A stretch of 64,000 bases of DNA from a virus. Positions 8,868-21,400 of this stretch are shown here, in pieces. A program made the position numbers and the translations under genes. A model generated the notes under the pieces. It ran no database searches. It saw only the letters and a program-made list of their open reading frames with translations, and was not told where the DNA came from. The DNA is taken from positions 1 through 64,000 of the IMG/VR virus record IMGVR_UViG_3300031857_000143. One strand, 5' to 3'. Every line of letters starts with the position of its first letter. Position 1 is the stretch's first letter.

Positions 8868-11800
8868 ATGGCCAAGACTGCTAGACAAACCGCTATATTC
8901 GGCGTAGAAGACTGGAAAAGACTATATCAAACATTCCGCGAAGCGGACTTCCAGTCCTATGATTTTGAGACTCTACGCAAGAGTTTCATTGATTATCTCC
9001 GCACCTATTATCCTGAAACCTTCAACGACTACATTGAAAGTTCAGAGTTCATAGCCCTGCTGGATGTCATGGCATTCATGGGACAGGCCCTGGCCTTCCG
9101 CAACGACCTCAACACCAGAGAAAATTTCTTAGACACTGCTGAACGCCGAGACAGCGTGGTGCGTTTGGCCAACTTGGTCAGTTATACTCCCAAACGCAAC
9201 TTACCAGCACAGGGATTCCTCAAAGTGTTTTCCGTGGCTACTACAGAGAACGTGGTAGATTACAACGGCATCAATCTCAGCAATGTGACCATCGATTGGA
9301 ATGATCCAACCAACCCCAACTGGCTGGAGCAGTTCACACAGATCATCAATGCATCTTTGGTTGACAGCCAAAAATTCGGTCGCCCGGGCAATGATCAAGA
9401 GATCCTGGGCGTGAAAACTGCTGAATATGCCATCAACCTCGTACCTGGATTCTTGCCAGTAATACCCTATACTTCCACAGTGGACGGTGTTGGTATGCCA
9501 TTCGAAGCAGTTAGCAGTACCTCCGAAGGTCGCGACTATATCTACGAACCCGCACCAAGACCATCGGGCTTGTTCAATGTGCTGTATCGCAATGATCAGT
9601 TGGGATTCGGCAGCGACAATACTGGATTTTTCTTCCTGTTCAAGCAAGGTGTGCTACAGAACCAGGATTTCAACCTGGCTGAAGCCATTTCAAATCGCAC
9701 GGTAAACATAAACATCGAAGGTTGTAATCAAGATGACCATTGGTTGTACCAACTCGACGATGTGGGTACCATAGCATCCGAGTGGTTGTTTAGCGAAAAT
9801 ATCTTTGGATCTGCGGTAGAGATACTGCAACCTAACCAACGAAAACTCTATGGCATCAACAGCCGCGCCAACGATCAGATCACGCTGACCTTTGGTGATG
9901 GTGTGTTCTCAGAGATACCTGTGGGATTTTTCCGCACCTATGTGCGTGCCAGCAATGGTCTGCAGTATATCATCAATCCGGAAGAAATGCAGAGTGTGGT
10001 CTTGAACATTTCTTACATTTCAAGATTTGGTCGCACCGAAGTCATCACATTTACCTGCGGTATCACACAGCCAGTGAGCAATGCACAACCGCGCGAGACC
10101 ATAGAAGAAATCAAACAACGTGCTCCGGCTCGATACTATACACAGAACAGGATGGTCAACGGAGAAGATTACAACAACTTCCCATTTACCCTGTTCAACT
10201 CTATTATTAAAAGCAAGGCCGTGGCCCGCAGTTCCATCGGCACCAGCCGGTATGTAGATCTCACAGATGTGACTGCCAAGTATTCCTCAACTAATATCTT
10301 TGCCGACGACGGCATGATCTGGCGCCAAGATGTGTTGCCAACATTTGATTTTACTTGGGTCAATCGCAACGAGATCGCCGATGTCATTGCCAATCAGATA
10401 GAACCTCTGTTGGGCGGTCGCAGCCTACTTCAATTTTATTATGCCAATTTCGTAAGACCTTCACTGACAGTGATCAACATAGCTTGGCAGCAGAGCACGC
10501 GATTGGTCAACGAAACCACGGGGTATTTCTATTATGGTACTCCTAACAGCCCAGCCTCCATCGGATCCTATGCCAGCAACAATGCCAAGTATATCACGCA
10601 AGGCAGTCTGATCAAATTCGTGCCGCCCACTGGTTACTATTTTGATGCCAACAACAGATTGGTTGCAGGCATTCCTGTGCGTGCCGACGAAAAATTAGAG
10701 ATCTGGGCCACGGTCACTGCTGTGATCTTGGACGGAACTAATCAAGGCACTGGTAACCTGGCCACAGGCGAAGGTCCAGTCACGCTGAACACATTTGTAC
10801 CGGCTGGAGCCTTGGGTAGCCAAGTCATACCAAAGTTTGTGACCGATCTTCCGACCAGTTTAGAGACCAGCATGATCGAACAGATCGAACTGGCTCGTAA
10901 CTTTGGTCTTGGATACAACAATGAAACAGCCACATGGTATATCATTACCAGCGCCAATCTCGCACAAGACAGCACATTTAGTTTACAATACGCACAGAAC
11001 ACATCGGGTACCAATCTTGATGCATCCTGGCTGTTGCAGTTTGTGACCGATGGGGTAACCTACACCGTGACATCACGTGGACTGAACTATTATTGGGCCA
11101 GTGTGGTTGAAGTAAGATTCGTATTTGACGGCACAGAGCCAGTGTACGACAGCAAGACCGGCACATCAATCAAAGACTTTGTCAAGGCCTTGAAGACTAA
11201 CAATCGTCCTGATACCAACGAACCTTTGTTTGGCGATATCAACATGGAAATCATAGATCAGCCAGTTGAGAGCGATGGCTACGTCAACGATTATCAAGTG
11301 GTAGTAAGTTACACCGACAGCGACAATGATGGCGTCGCTGACAATCCTGATTTTTTTGACACTCTCGTAGCACCGTCGGTGGATCCAACTACCAAGTTGG
11401 TATTCTTGCAGTTAACCACGGACTTTGACGATCTCGAGCGTTATCTACCTGTGCAGGCAGGGGTGGTCAACACCCTATATGCCACCAAGGATGATATAGA
11501 ATTGGTCAAGTCAGAATACGAAGATGGCCAGATTTTCTACTGTACTACTACGGATACAGCCGAGCCCAGCTACAACAAATTCTATGAATTAGAGATTGAT
11601 ATCATCAATGGTGTAGCCGACAGAGAATTGATCGAGCGTACCGATTTTGTAGCACGCACAGGCCGGCAAAGCCTGTATTTCCAATACAGACACAATAGTC
11701 CGTTGACCAATGTGATCAATCCTGGCGCTACCAATATCATTGATCTATACGTGGTTACACAAGAATACTACACACAATATCAAAATTACATCCGGGATAC

Positions 11801-12443
11801 TACGGGCACGGTGCCTGAGCCTGCTATCCCCACCATCGATGAACTGAATACGGCCTATAGCCAACTCAATGATTACAAGATGATTTCAGACAACGTGATC
11901 TTGAACTCGGTGATTTTCAAGCCTCTGTTTGGAGCCAAGGCAGCACCCGAACTGCGGGCCATTATCAAAGTTGTGCGAGCACCCAAGATCACAGCATCAG
12001 TGAGCGAAATCAAGAGCCAGGTAGTGGCCAACATCAACAATTATTTTGCCATTGACAAATGGGATTTTGGTGATTATTTCTTTTTCTCAGAACTAGCAGC
12101 TTATCTGCACGAGCAAATGGGATCAATCATAAGTTCTGTCGTCTTGGTGCCGCTGAATCCTTTGAAGACCTTCGGTGACCTATATGAAATCCGATCAGCG
12201 CCCAATGAAATTTTCGTCAATGCAGCTACTGTGGCCGATGTTGAAGTGATTGAAGCGTTGACACAGAGTAACCTGCGCACGCAGACCTCGGTCACAGGAC
12301 TTTATCCCAGTGCCGTGAGCCAGACTTCTCCGCTGTCGAGTATATCCACTACCAGCACATCGACGACCAACTCGTCGTCATCCGGCGGTGGTGGTAGTTC
12401 CGGCAGTGGTGGTAGTTCCGGCGGTGGTGGAGGTGGCTACTAA
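8868..12443 (+). CDS. 6: Baseplate wedge subunit, gp6-like (J family)
   Basis: The 1191-residue protein opens with a gp6 hallmark region: RKSFIDYLRTYYPETFNDYI, then SSEFIALLDVMAFMGQALAF, RNDLNTRENFLDTAERRDSV and VRLANLVSYTPKRN. Further in are the QITLTFGDGVFSEIPVG and ENRMVNGEDYNNFP-type strands of the J-like core. T4 gp6 is about 660 residues, so this version is much longer, like those of marine relatives. The last ~35 residues are Ser/Thr then Gly/Ser only, a flexible tail. gp6 forms the iris ring of the baseplate. The stop overlaps the next start (TAATG). Confidence 0.92.
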   Translation: MAKTARQTAIFGVEDWKRLYQTFREADFQSYDFETLRKSFIDYLRTYYPETFNDYIESSEFIALLDVMAFMGQALAFRNDLNTRENFLDTAERRDSVVRLANLVSYTPKRNLPAQGFLKVFSVATTENVVDYNGINLSNVTIDWNDPTNPNWLEQFTQIINASLVDSQKFGRPGNDQEILGVKTAEYAINLVPGFLPVIPYTSTVDGVGMPFEAVSSTSEGRDYIYEPAPRPSGLFNVLYRNDQLGFGSDNTGFFFLFKQGVLQNQDFNLAEAISNRTVNINIEGCNQDDHWLYQLDDVGTIASEWLFSENIFGSAVEILQPNQRKLYGINSRANDQITLTFGDGVFSEIPVGFFRTYVRASNGLQYIINPEEMQSVVLNISYISRFGRTEVITFTCGITQPVSNAQPRETIEEIKQRAPARYYTQNRMVNGEDYNNFPFTLFNSIIKSKAVARSSIGTSRYVDLTDVTAKYSSTNIFADDGMIWRQDVLPTFDFTWVNRNEIADVIANQIEPLLGGRSLLQFYYANFVRPSLTVINIAWQQSTRLVNETTGYFYYGTPNSPASIGSYASNNAKYITQGSLIKFVPPTGYYFDANNRLVAGIPVRADEKLEIWATVTAVILDGTNQGTGNLATGEGPVTLNTFVPAGALGSQVIPKFVTDLPTSLETSMIEQIELARNFGLGYNNETATWYIITSANLAQDSTFSLQYAQNTSGTNLDASWLLQFVTDGVTYTVTSRGLNYYWASVVEVRFVFDGTEPVYDSKTGTSIKDFVKALKTNNRPDTNEPLFGDINMEIIDQPVESDGYVNDYQVVVSYTDSDNDGVADNPDFFDTLVAPSVDPTTKLVFLQLTTDFDDLERYLPVQAGVVNTLYATKDDIELVKSEYEDGQIFYCTTTDTAEPSYNKFYELEIDIINGVADRELIERTDFVARTGRQSLYFQYRHNSPLTNVINPGATNIIDLYVVTQEYYTQYQNYIRDTTGTVPEPAIPTIDELNTAYSQLNDYKMISDNVILNSVIFKPLFGAKAAPELRAIIKVVRAPKITASVSEIKSQVVANINNYFAIDKWDFGDYFFFSELAAYLHEQMGSIISSVVLVPLNPLKTFGDLYEIRSAPNEIFVNAATVADVEVIEALTQSNLRTQTSVTGLYPSAVSQTSPLSSISTTSTSTTNSSSSGGGGSSGSGGSSGGGGGGY

Positions 12444-15400
12444 TGGCCATCCGACGCACCGTAGATTTACTGCCAGAGATTTTCCAGACCGGAACAAACA
12501 AACAGTTCTTGGCAGCAACACTGGATCAACTCACAGCTGAGCCCAGTGTCAAGCGCACTCAAGGGTTTGTCGGTCGTAGAGTTGGCCCTGGCGTCAATGC
12601 CGCTGACAATTACGTTGTTGAAACCACAGCCGATAGGCAAGATTATCAATTAGAACCTGGCATTGTCAGTTTCCAGCCCGACACAACCAAGGTCATTGAT
12701 GCCTTGACATATCCGGGCATGGTAGACAGCCTAAAGATACAGGGCGCCAATGTCTCACGACAAGACAGACTGTTCCAGGAACAGTATTATACCTGGGATC
12801 CATTTGTAGATCTCGACAAATTCGTTAATTACAGCCAGTATTATTGGTTGCCTGGTGGTCCGGACAGTGTAGATGTCAGCACTGCATTCTTTCCGTTGAC
12901 CGATGAGTGGGAAGTCTCACGCGATGCAGTAGACAGTGCCTACACTTTCAGTGATGTGGCTGGCAAGAATCCTATACTGACCCTGGTGCGGGGCGGCAAC
13001 TACAAATTTCGTATCAATCAGTTAAGTCACAATTTCTGGATCCAGGCTGCACCCGGTGCCGATGGACTCATGCCAGGTACCACAAACATATCCAGCCGCG
13101 ATGTGTTAGGTGTGATAGACAATGGGATTGATCTTGGAGTTATAGAATTCAATGTGCCTGATAAAACTGCACAGAGTTTTTACTATGGCTTGACCGAAGT
13201 CGGGCCTGTAGACCTTGTGACCACGCTGAAGTTCAATGAGATCAACAATGTTTATGTCAATGAGTTTTTGAATCGACATCCAGATGGCATCGATGGCATA
13301 ACCAATCTTGAAAACCGTACCGTGGTTTTCTTGAATCGCATAGTGGACCCCACCGACGGTGGCTGGCAGGTAACCACGCAGTTTGATCCTTTGGAACGTG
13401 TGCCCAGCAACAATGGCTTGGTGGGCAGTTATGACACAACAACCTTTGACCAAACCACTGACATCACCTTGCAGAGCCAGCGTTACAGCATCTGGCAGAT
13501 ACAGTACATCCCTGACAACGATGGCGAGTTTTACATGCGTCTGGCCAACTTGGCACCGGTACCCAATCTAAACAAATTCAACATATTGTTTGGTACCACC
13601 TATGCCAACACATCCTGGTACAAAGATGCTTCGGGTTATTTTGAACGTATTCCATTATTGACTGCGGCTCTGGACGAACTGTGGTATCAAGATGCTGACG
13701 ATCCAGCCATGTTTGGCCAGATCAAATTGGTTGATCAAACTCTTAACAATCCCTTGGATATCAGCGACATCCTCGGAGCCAAAGACTACACATCTCCCAA
13801 CGGAGTAAAATTTACCAATGGTTTAAAAGTTCAGTTCCGCGGCACTGTGATTCCTGAATCATATCAAAATAACAGTTATTATGTAGAAGGAGTTGGTACC
13901 GGCCCAGGCATTGATACTCGTGTGGGATTTATTGATGGTGAAGCTTATTTTGGGCCATTCCATGTGCATCAAGGACAAAAAATGACCGGTGCACAGCATG
14001 TAGACACTTTCCATCAGTTCATCTATGAAACTATACAGGAGAGCCTGGATAACCAAGGTGCTGGCGGCCCTGCTGGGGCTCCTTTGCCTTTGCAAGGTGT
14101 GCCTGGTGCGCTGTTGGGCAACGGTATTAGATTAGTTCCCACTGACAGCTTAGTAACCCCGGAGACCTATACCAAGAGCGCGACCATACCGTTTGACAGC
14201 TTGCCTTATGATGACGGTCCCTATGACGCTGCCTTAAATGCCCCTGAAATACAAGATTATATCACTATCAATCGCAGTAGTCGAGACCTTAATCCCTGGA
14301 GCCGTAGCAATCGATGGTTCCACAAACAAGTTATCGAGGATACCGCAGCCTATAATAATCAGATAGCTGTGTTGAATCAGGGCCAACAAGGCAAGCGTCC
14401 CATCTTGGAGTTCCGGGCCAACATTGATCTTTTTAATTTTGGAACGCAGGGCAAGACCCCGATTGACATCATCGATCTCAACGCAACTGATGCCTTTAGC
14501 AACATCAATGGTCAAACTGGATACAGTTTAGACGGATATAATTTCATCAATGGTACCCGCGTAATTTTTGCCAATGATTCTGACCCAGCTGTGCGCAATC
14601 AGATCTATGAAGTTCAATTCATTGATCCAAACTTGTCAGGAACCTTTATCATCGACCTTGAGCCTGTGCTCAATGGTCTGGCTCGGGAAGGCCAGACCGT
14701 GGTGTGCTTGTCTGGCAATACCCTGCAAGGCAAAAGTTTTTGGTTTAATGGATCAGATTGGATTTCAGCACAACAAAAAATCAGCGTGAACCAGGCCCCG
14801 CTGTTTGATGTATTTGATAACAATGGTATCAGCCTCAGCAACACTGCTACCTATCCCAGCACAACCTTTGCTGGAACTAAACTTTTCAGTTATGCCATTG
14901 GCGAAACTGATATCGTTGATCAGATCTTAGGGTTCAGTCTCAAATTCTTGAACATCAATAACGTTGGCGACATACTGTTTGAAAACAACTTCTACAAAGA
15001 CACCTTTTTGTATGTCACCGATTCGGTCAGCAAAGAAGTCAACATCAGTCTTGGATTTGCACGGCAGTACATAGATCGTGTGTCATTTACCAGTCTTATT
15101 GGTTGGGAATCGGCTGCAGGAACAGCACGAAGCAGACAGCAGTTTAGATTTGTTTACAACAATGAGCCTTTGATTTTAGATGTGCCAGCAGACACTGACA
15201 GCGTGTTTCCGTCGGTCAAAGTATTCCAGCAAGCATCATTCTTGAATCCGCAGGATTATGTCGTTACTGTTTCTGGTAGCCAAACCACTGTGACCTTGAT
15301 CAATCCTCCGGCCATTGGTACCGTTATCGAAGTACAGGTCTTGAGCGATGTAGCCAGCGACATAGGATTTTACCAGGTTCCAATAAATCTTAGCAACAAC

Positions 15401-18400
15401 CCGCTGAATGAAAACAGTGATCAATTTACCCTGGGTACCATTAGATCACATTACCAGACCGTTGGACAAAACCTCAAAAACATCAGCGGCGCTATCGATG
15501 GTTCCAACAACACACGCGACCTTGGCGATATCTCGCGCTACGGCGAAAACATCGTGCAACATGCCAGCCCTATGCCTTTGCTAGGGCCATTCTTGAGACA
15601 GCGTCAGTTTGAAGTGATCTCGGCTATAGAATTCAACAGCCGGGAATATGAAAAATACAAGGCAAGATTATTGGATGCTGCCAGCCGAGGCAATTATGTC
15701 AACAGCACACCCACACAGGTCTTGGATTCGGTAATATCAGAAATAGCCACCGGAAGAGACAGCGTTAGTCCTTTCTATTGGTCGGACATGTTGCCCTGGG
15801 GTCAAACCTATACTGAACTGATATACGATTTCACCGACATCAGTGACAATGTGTTTGATCTCACTGAAACTTTTAATTTTACCGACAGCAACTATCGAGG
15901 ACTATCGGTTTACTACAACGGCACCATACTACAACGTGGCGCGGAATATACCGTGGGAGTGGACACACCAACTCTCACGGTGTTGATTCCTTTGCAAGTA
16001 GGTGACGTCATCAAGATCCGCGAGTATACTACCACCTATGGTAGCTTTGTGCCCAACACACCATCCAAGATGGGACTGTACCCGGTGTATAGACCTGAGA
16101 TGTACCTGGATGAAACTTTTGTCACGCCGACCATGGTCATCCGTGGGCATGATGGTTCCGTTACCGTTGCGTTTGGTGACTATCGAGATCAGGTGTTATT
16201 GGAATTTGAAACACGCATCTTTAACAACGTCAAGATCGTTACAGAGATTCCGCTGTCTCTGGTAGACGTTATTCCTGGGCAGTTCCGCACCACAGATTAT
16301 TCTCTGTCAGAGATCAACAGCATCCTGGCACCTGACTTCTTGGCATGGGTAGGTTGGAACAAGTTGGATTATCCAAGCCAGACTTATCTTGGCGATGATC
16401 CGTTTACCTACAATTATTCACAGAGCCAAAACAAACTCAATCGGCAGCCTTTGCTGGGCGCTTGGCGCGGGATCTACAACTATTTTTATGACACAATATA
16501 TCCCAATACCAGACCTTGGGAGCTGCTGGGATTCAGCCAACAACCCTATTGGTGGGAATCATACTATGGACCGGCTCCTTATACCGATGGCAACTTGGTT
16601 CTGTGGGATGACCTGGCGCAGGGCCTGGTTAGAGATCCCGTGCAACCTTATTACAAACCTCGCTACGCACGTCCGGATCTGTCGGCAGTGATTCCGGCGG
16701 GCTCTGAGGGAGCCTTGGTATCACCATTAGACAGCGTGGTCAGCAACTATGATGCCACCAGTTTCCGCAGATCCTGGGCGTTTGGCGATGATGGCCCTGT
16801 AGAAAATACCTGGCGCACCTCCAGCGCATGGCCGTTTGCTGTAATGCGATTGCTGGCGCTGACACAACCAGCCAAATTTTTCAGCCTGTTCGCCGACAGA
16901 GATCTGTATACATTCAACAGCGAGTTGGATCAGTATCTCTATAATAATCGCTATCGATTAGATGCTACACGCTTGGCACCACTGTATGGTGACGGCACCA
17001 GCAAAGCAAGTTATATCAACTGGATCATCGACTACAATCGGCAGTTGGGTACCAACGGTACTAAAAAACTTGAAATCGATCTGTCTAACCTTGGAGTGAG
17101 ATTGTGTTGGAGACTGGGCGGTTTCAGTGACAAGCGATATCTCAAGATATTCACAGAGCGTAGCACACCCAACAGTCTCAATGCCAGCCTCTTGCTGCCG
17201 GATGAAAGTTATACTGTTCTGTTGTATAAAAATCAAACCTCACGCGAAATAACCTACAGTTCCGTGATCATCCAGCGCAGTGACACAGGATGGCAGGTGT
17301 TTGGTTACAATCAGATCAAACCCTATTTCACTGTCTATGCCAGCCTGCCCAATGGCAATCTACGCTTGATCACAGCAGGCGATGTCACTGCCAGAGTGTC
17401 TGTAGACTATAGTGATAATACAGCGCAAGTGCCCTATGGCTATACCTTTACCAATGTCAATGCTGTTTGTGATTTCTTACTGAGCTATGGTCGTTATCTC
17501 ACGCTGAATGGCTTCACATTCGCCACACGCGAAAACGGCTACACCATGGATTGGTACCAAATGGCCGAGGAATTCCTTTATTGGAGCGGTCAAGGCTGGG
17601 CCCCAGGATCTATCATCAACCTCAATCCATCGGCTATCAAGGCCACTCTTGATACTCCTGGCTACGTAGTAGACAGCATGGCCGAACCTCGACCAGAAAA
17701 TCTTATCCTCAATCAGAACCGTGTCCCGATCAAATCGGAACAGATGGTCATAGAGCGCATGGACAATACCTTCAGCGTGACCACGCTGAACGAAAATACG
17801 ATCAACTTCCTAAGCACCAGACTCACACAGTTTGAAAGCACAGTGGTCTTGGACAATGTCAGCATATTTGCTGATTTAATTTACTCACCTGTGACTGGGG
17901 CGCGGCAGAGCCGCGTGCAAGCGTCGGGTATCATCAGCGGCGACTGGAATGGCACAGTGAATGCACCAGGATTCGTGCTGAATCTTGACAACATCATAGA
18001 ATGGCAACCAAATCGGCAGTATACCAAGGGCGAGATAGTGCTGTTTAAGAACGATTATTGGACGGCAAGCCGTATCATCGAGCCCGCGGCCAAGTTTGAC
18101 TACAGCATCTGGATCCGGGCCGATTACGATCTCATACAGAAAGGGCTGTTGCCCAATGCAGCCAATGCCAGCGATCAATTGGCCACTGCCTACGATGTCA
18201 GCCAGGCCAATCTCGAAACCGATGTAGATCTCTTTAGCTATGGTTTAATTGGATTCCGTCCGCGACAGTACATGTCGGATTTAAACCTGGACGATGTCAG
18301 CCAGGTACAGTTGTATCAACAGTTCCTGGGAACCAAAGGCACCATTGGTGCGCTGGAACAATTCAACCGTGCAGATCTTGGCAAAGAAACAGCAGAATAC

Positions 18401-21400
18401 AATATCTATGAATACTGGGCCATGTTGCGTAGCAGTTATGGTGCCACTGCCAATCGCAATTACTTTGAAATCTTGCTCAATGAAGCAAGATTGCGTGCCG
18501 ATCCCAGCCTGGTAGAAATCGTACAAACACAGCAGATCAGTGAAGCTGATCAGGCTGTGTTGCTACAGGATTTGTGGAAATCCAGCGAAAAATTCACTAC
18601 TACCAATATCATGCCAACCACGTTGGAACCAGAGACAGATGCAAGTCTTCCATCGGCAGGATATGTTGATCTTGAAGATGTAGATTTTACTGTGTTTGAT
18701 CTTGAAGATTTTGCTGCCACTTCATTGGCACTGGATCAACAGATCGATGAGCTTTCAGAAGGTGATACCATATGGACGGCCAAGAAAAATCGCTACGACT
18801 GGGGAGTCTATCGTTTGCAGGAAGTTCCTGGCGATGTAGTGCAGGTCAGCGATAATTTAAATGGCAGATCCTTGGTAACCATGACTGCGCAACATGGCTT
18901 AAAGGTCAATGATTACATCGTGATCAGATATTTTGATCCTGTGGTTGATGGCACATATCGAGTTTTAGGTGTGCCCAGTCTCGACACCTTGCTGATTGGC
19001 TTGGCTTTTTTGGGCACCCAGACACAGATCATAGGAGAAGGTGTGGCATTTACCTTGGCCACTTCCCGTGTCGCTCAAGCATCAGATGTCAGCACTCTAA
19101 GTTATGTTAATGTGCTCCGATCCGGTGCCAAGGTCTGGGTAGATGACAACGGTTTCGGCCGTTGGACAGTGTTGGAAAAAACCGATCCATTCACATACAG
19201 TGATGTGTTGCCTATCGCGCAACCTGAAAGCAGTAGTCAATTTGGTGCCAGCGTGACTCAAGGATTCAATAATCTTGCTGCCATGGTGGGAGCCCCTGGA
19301 TATCTACAGGCCGTGGATGACAGCACCTTGTTGGCCACTGGTGCAGTCTACACCTATGTCAAGACCGCGGCAACCAACGCCTATGAGCAAGGTATCCTAA
19401 TCGAGCCATTGACCGAGGGATTAAAAGATTTTGGTCGCAGCATGGACATGGGCGATCAAACCTATGCCGTAGTCGGAGCACCACGCAGTCTTGGTGATCG
19501 TGGTTATGCCTATGTGATATACAATCCTGTGGCCACTAATGCCTTCTTACAATCACAGATATTGTTGTTGCCAGACGGTGAAACAGCCCCTGGAGCATTG
19601 TTTGGTCAAAGTGTGACCATGGCTCGAGACGAGTATTGGTTGTATGTAGGCTGCCCTGGAATCAATCGCGTGTATTGTTACGGCCGGCAAGATATACAAT
19701 TGCAAAGCGTTCGTTATGTTTGCGACGGTAGCACATCACAATTTAATTACAGCGATCATGTGGTAGTAAACAATGGCACACAGTTAGCAGTGAATCTCAA
19801 CAACGTGAATCTAACTTTGGGAGTGGATTTCACAGTGTCTGGCACCAACGTTAATCTGTTGGCAACGCCCACACAAGGACAGACCCTGGTCATCAGTCGT
19901 CGAGTGGGCGAGCTTTTCATAGGCGACGGATCTACTACCACTTACTCGTTGGACAATTTATACCTTGCAACAAGCATAGAATCGTTCTCGGTTTACATCA
20001 ACGATGTGATCCAACGTCCTCACTACGATTATACCTTTGGTGCTGATAGCAGTATAGATCTGGTATTCACCCAGGCCCCAACCAACGGTGCAGTTATCAA
20101 TGTGGTTTGTCAAACACATTGGAAACAGGTATCTTCGATCTCAGTGGCTGGCTTATCTGCCGATGCGAGATTTGGTTATTCGGTAAGCACTTCCACCGAT
20201 GGTCGAAAACTCATCGTGGGCGCGCCTGGAGCAACCAACAATCAAGGATTGGTTTATGTGTTTGACCGGTCAACACAAAACTTTGTGCAACAGACCAGCA
20301 CCAATACCACGTTTACTACAGTTCAGAGCCTGTCTAATCCTGGGGAACCAATCAACGTGTTCCTCAACAGCGTATTGCTTGTCGACGAAGCAAACAACGT
20401 GGGTGGACAATATTCTATTTCAGGCAACACAATCACCATGGTTACAGCACCTGCCGTGGGAGACGTGCTCACAGTAGAAACCAATCAATTCACTTTAGAA
20501 CAGACTCTCGTGGATCCAGCAGCCGCGGCGGCCGATCAATATGGTTATGCTGTGGACCAGTGCGTCAACGATTGCAGTCTCTACATTGGCGCACCATACT
20601 ATGGCGAAGATATACCAGAACATGGCCATGTGGATTACAAGATCAATCAAGGTCGTGTATATGGTACCTTGACTTCGAGCATAAGCAATTGCGTGCTTAC
20701 ACCCGGACAGTACCTGTCTGTAAACAATATCTTTGTAGAAGTGTCATCTCCTGCCGCCTGGAACAGTGGATTGGCCTATGCCAAAGATATCATAGTTTCC
20801 ATTGGCAGCGATCTCTATCAATCGCGTGTTACAGTACCCGTGGGAACTGCCATAACTGACACAGTATACTGGAAACCAGTGAACTGGTCCACTGTGCTGG
20901 CCCAAGACATCGTGGATGCAGCCGTGGCCAATGTAACAGTTTCTGTGGGGGAAAATAGAGAATTCATCAGTAACGGACGCACTCAACAATTCAATATTGG
21001 TGATCTTTACAGCGCTGCCGATAGCTACACGCCATTGGTATATTTGGACAATGTATTGCAAACATTGAACACAAACTACACCTATAACAACGACACTCAG
21101 ACCATTACATTCAATCTCACACCGGCCTATGACACCAAGATCAATGTGATCGGTGGCCGCATCACGATCTCTGTAAAAAATGCCAATGCCACCCTCACAT
21201 TTAACAGATTGAGAGTTGGGCCTGGCACCGGAACCGTGTTCCAGGATCTTGGGTTGACGACCTATATCGATGTGCAAACTATCACCGCACCGTTGTTGCA
21301 AGATTATGCACATTTTGGACAGTCTTTGTTTGTTTCTGAAACCGCCACCAATCTTGTGGTAGGAGCGCCTGATGCCAGCACCATAGGTTTTGCAACCTTT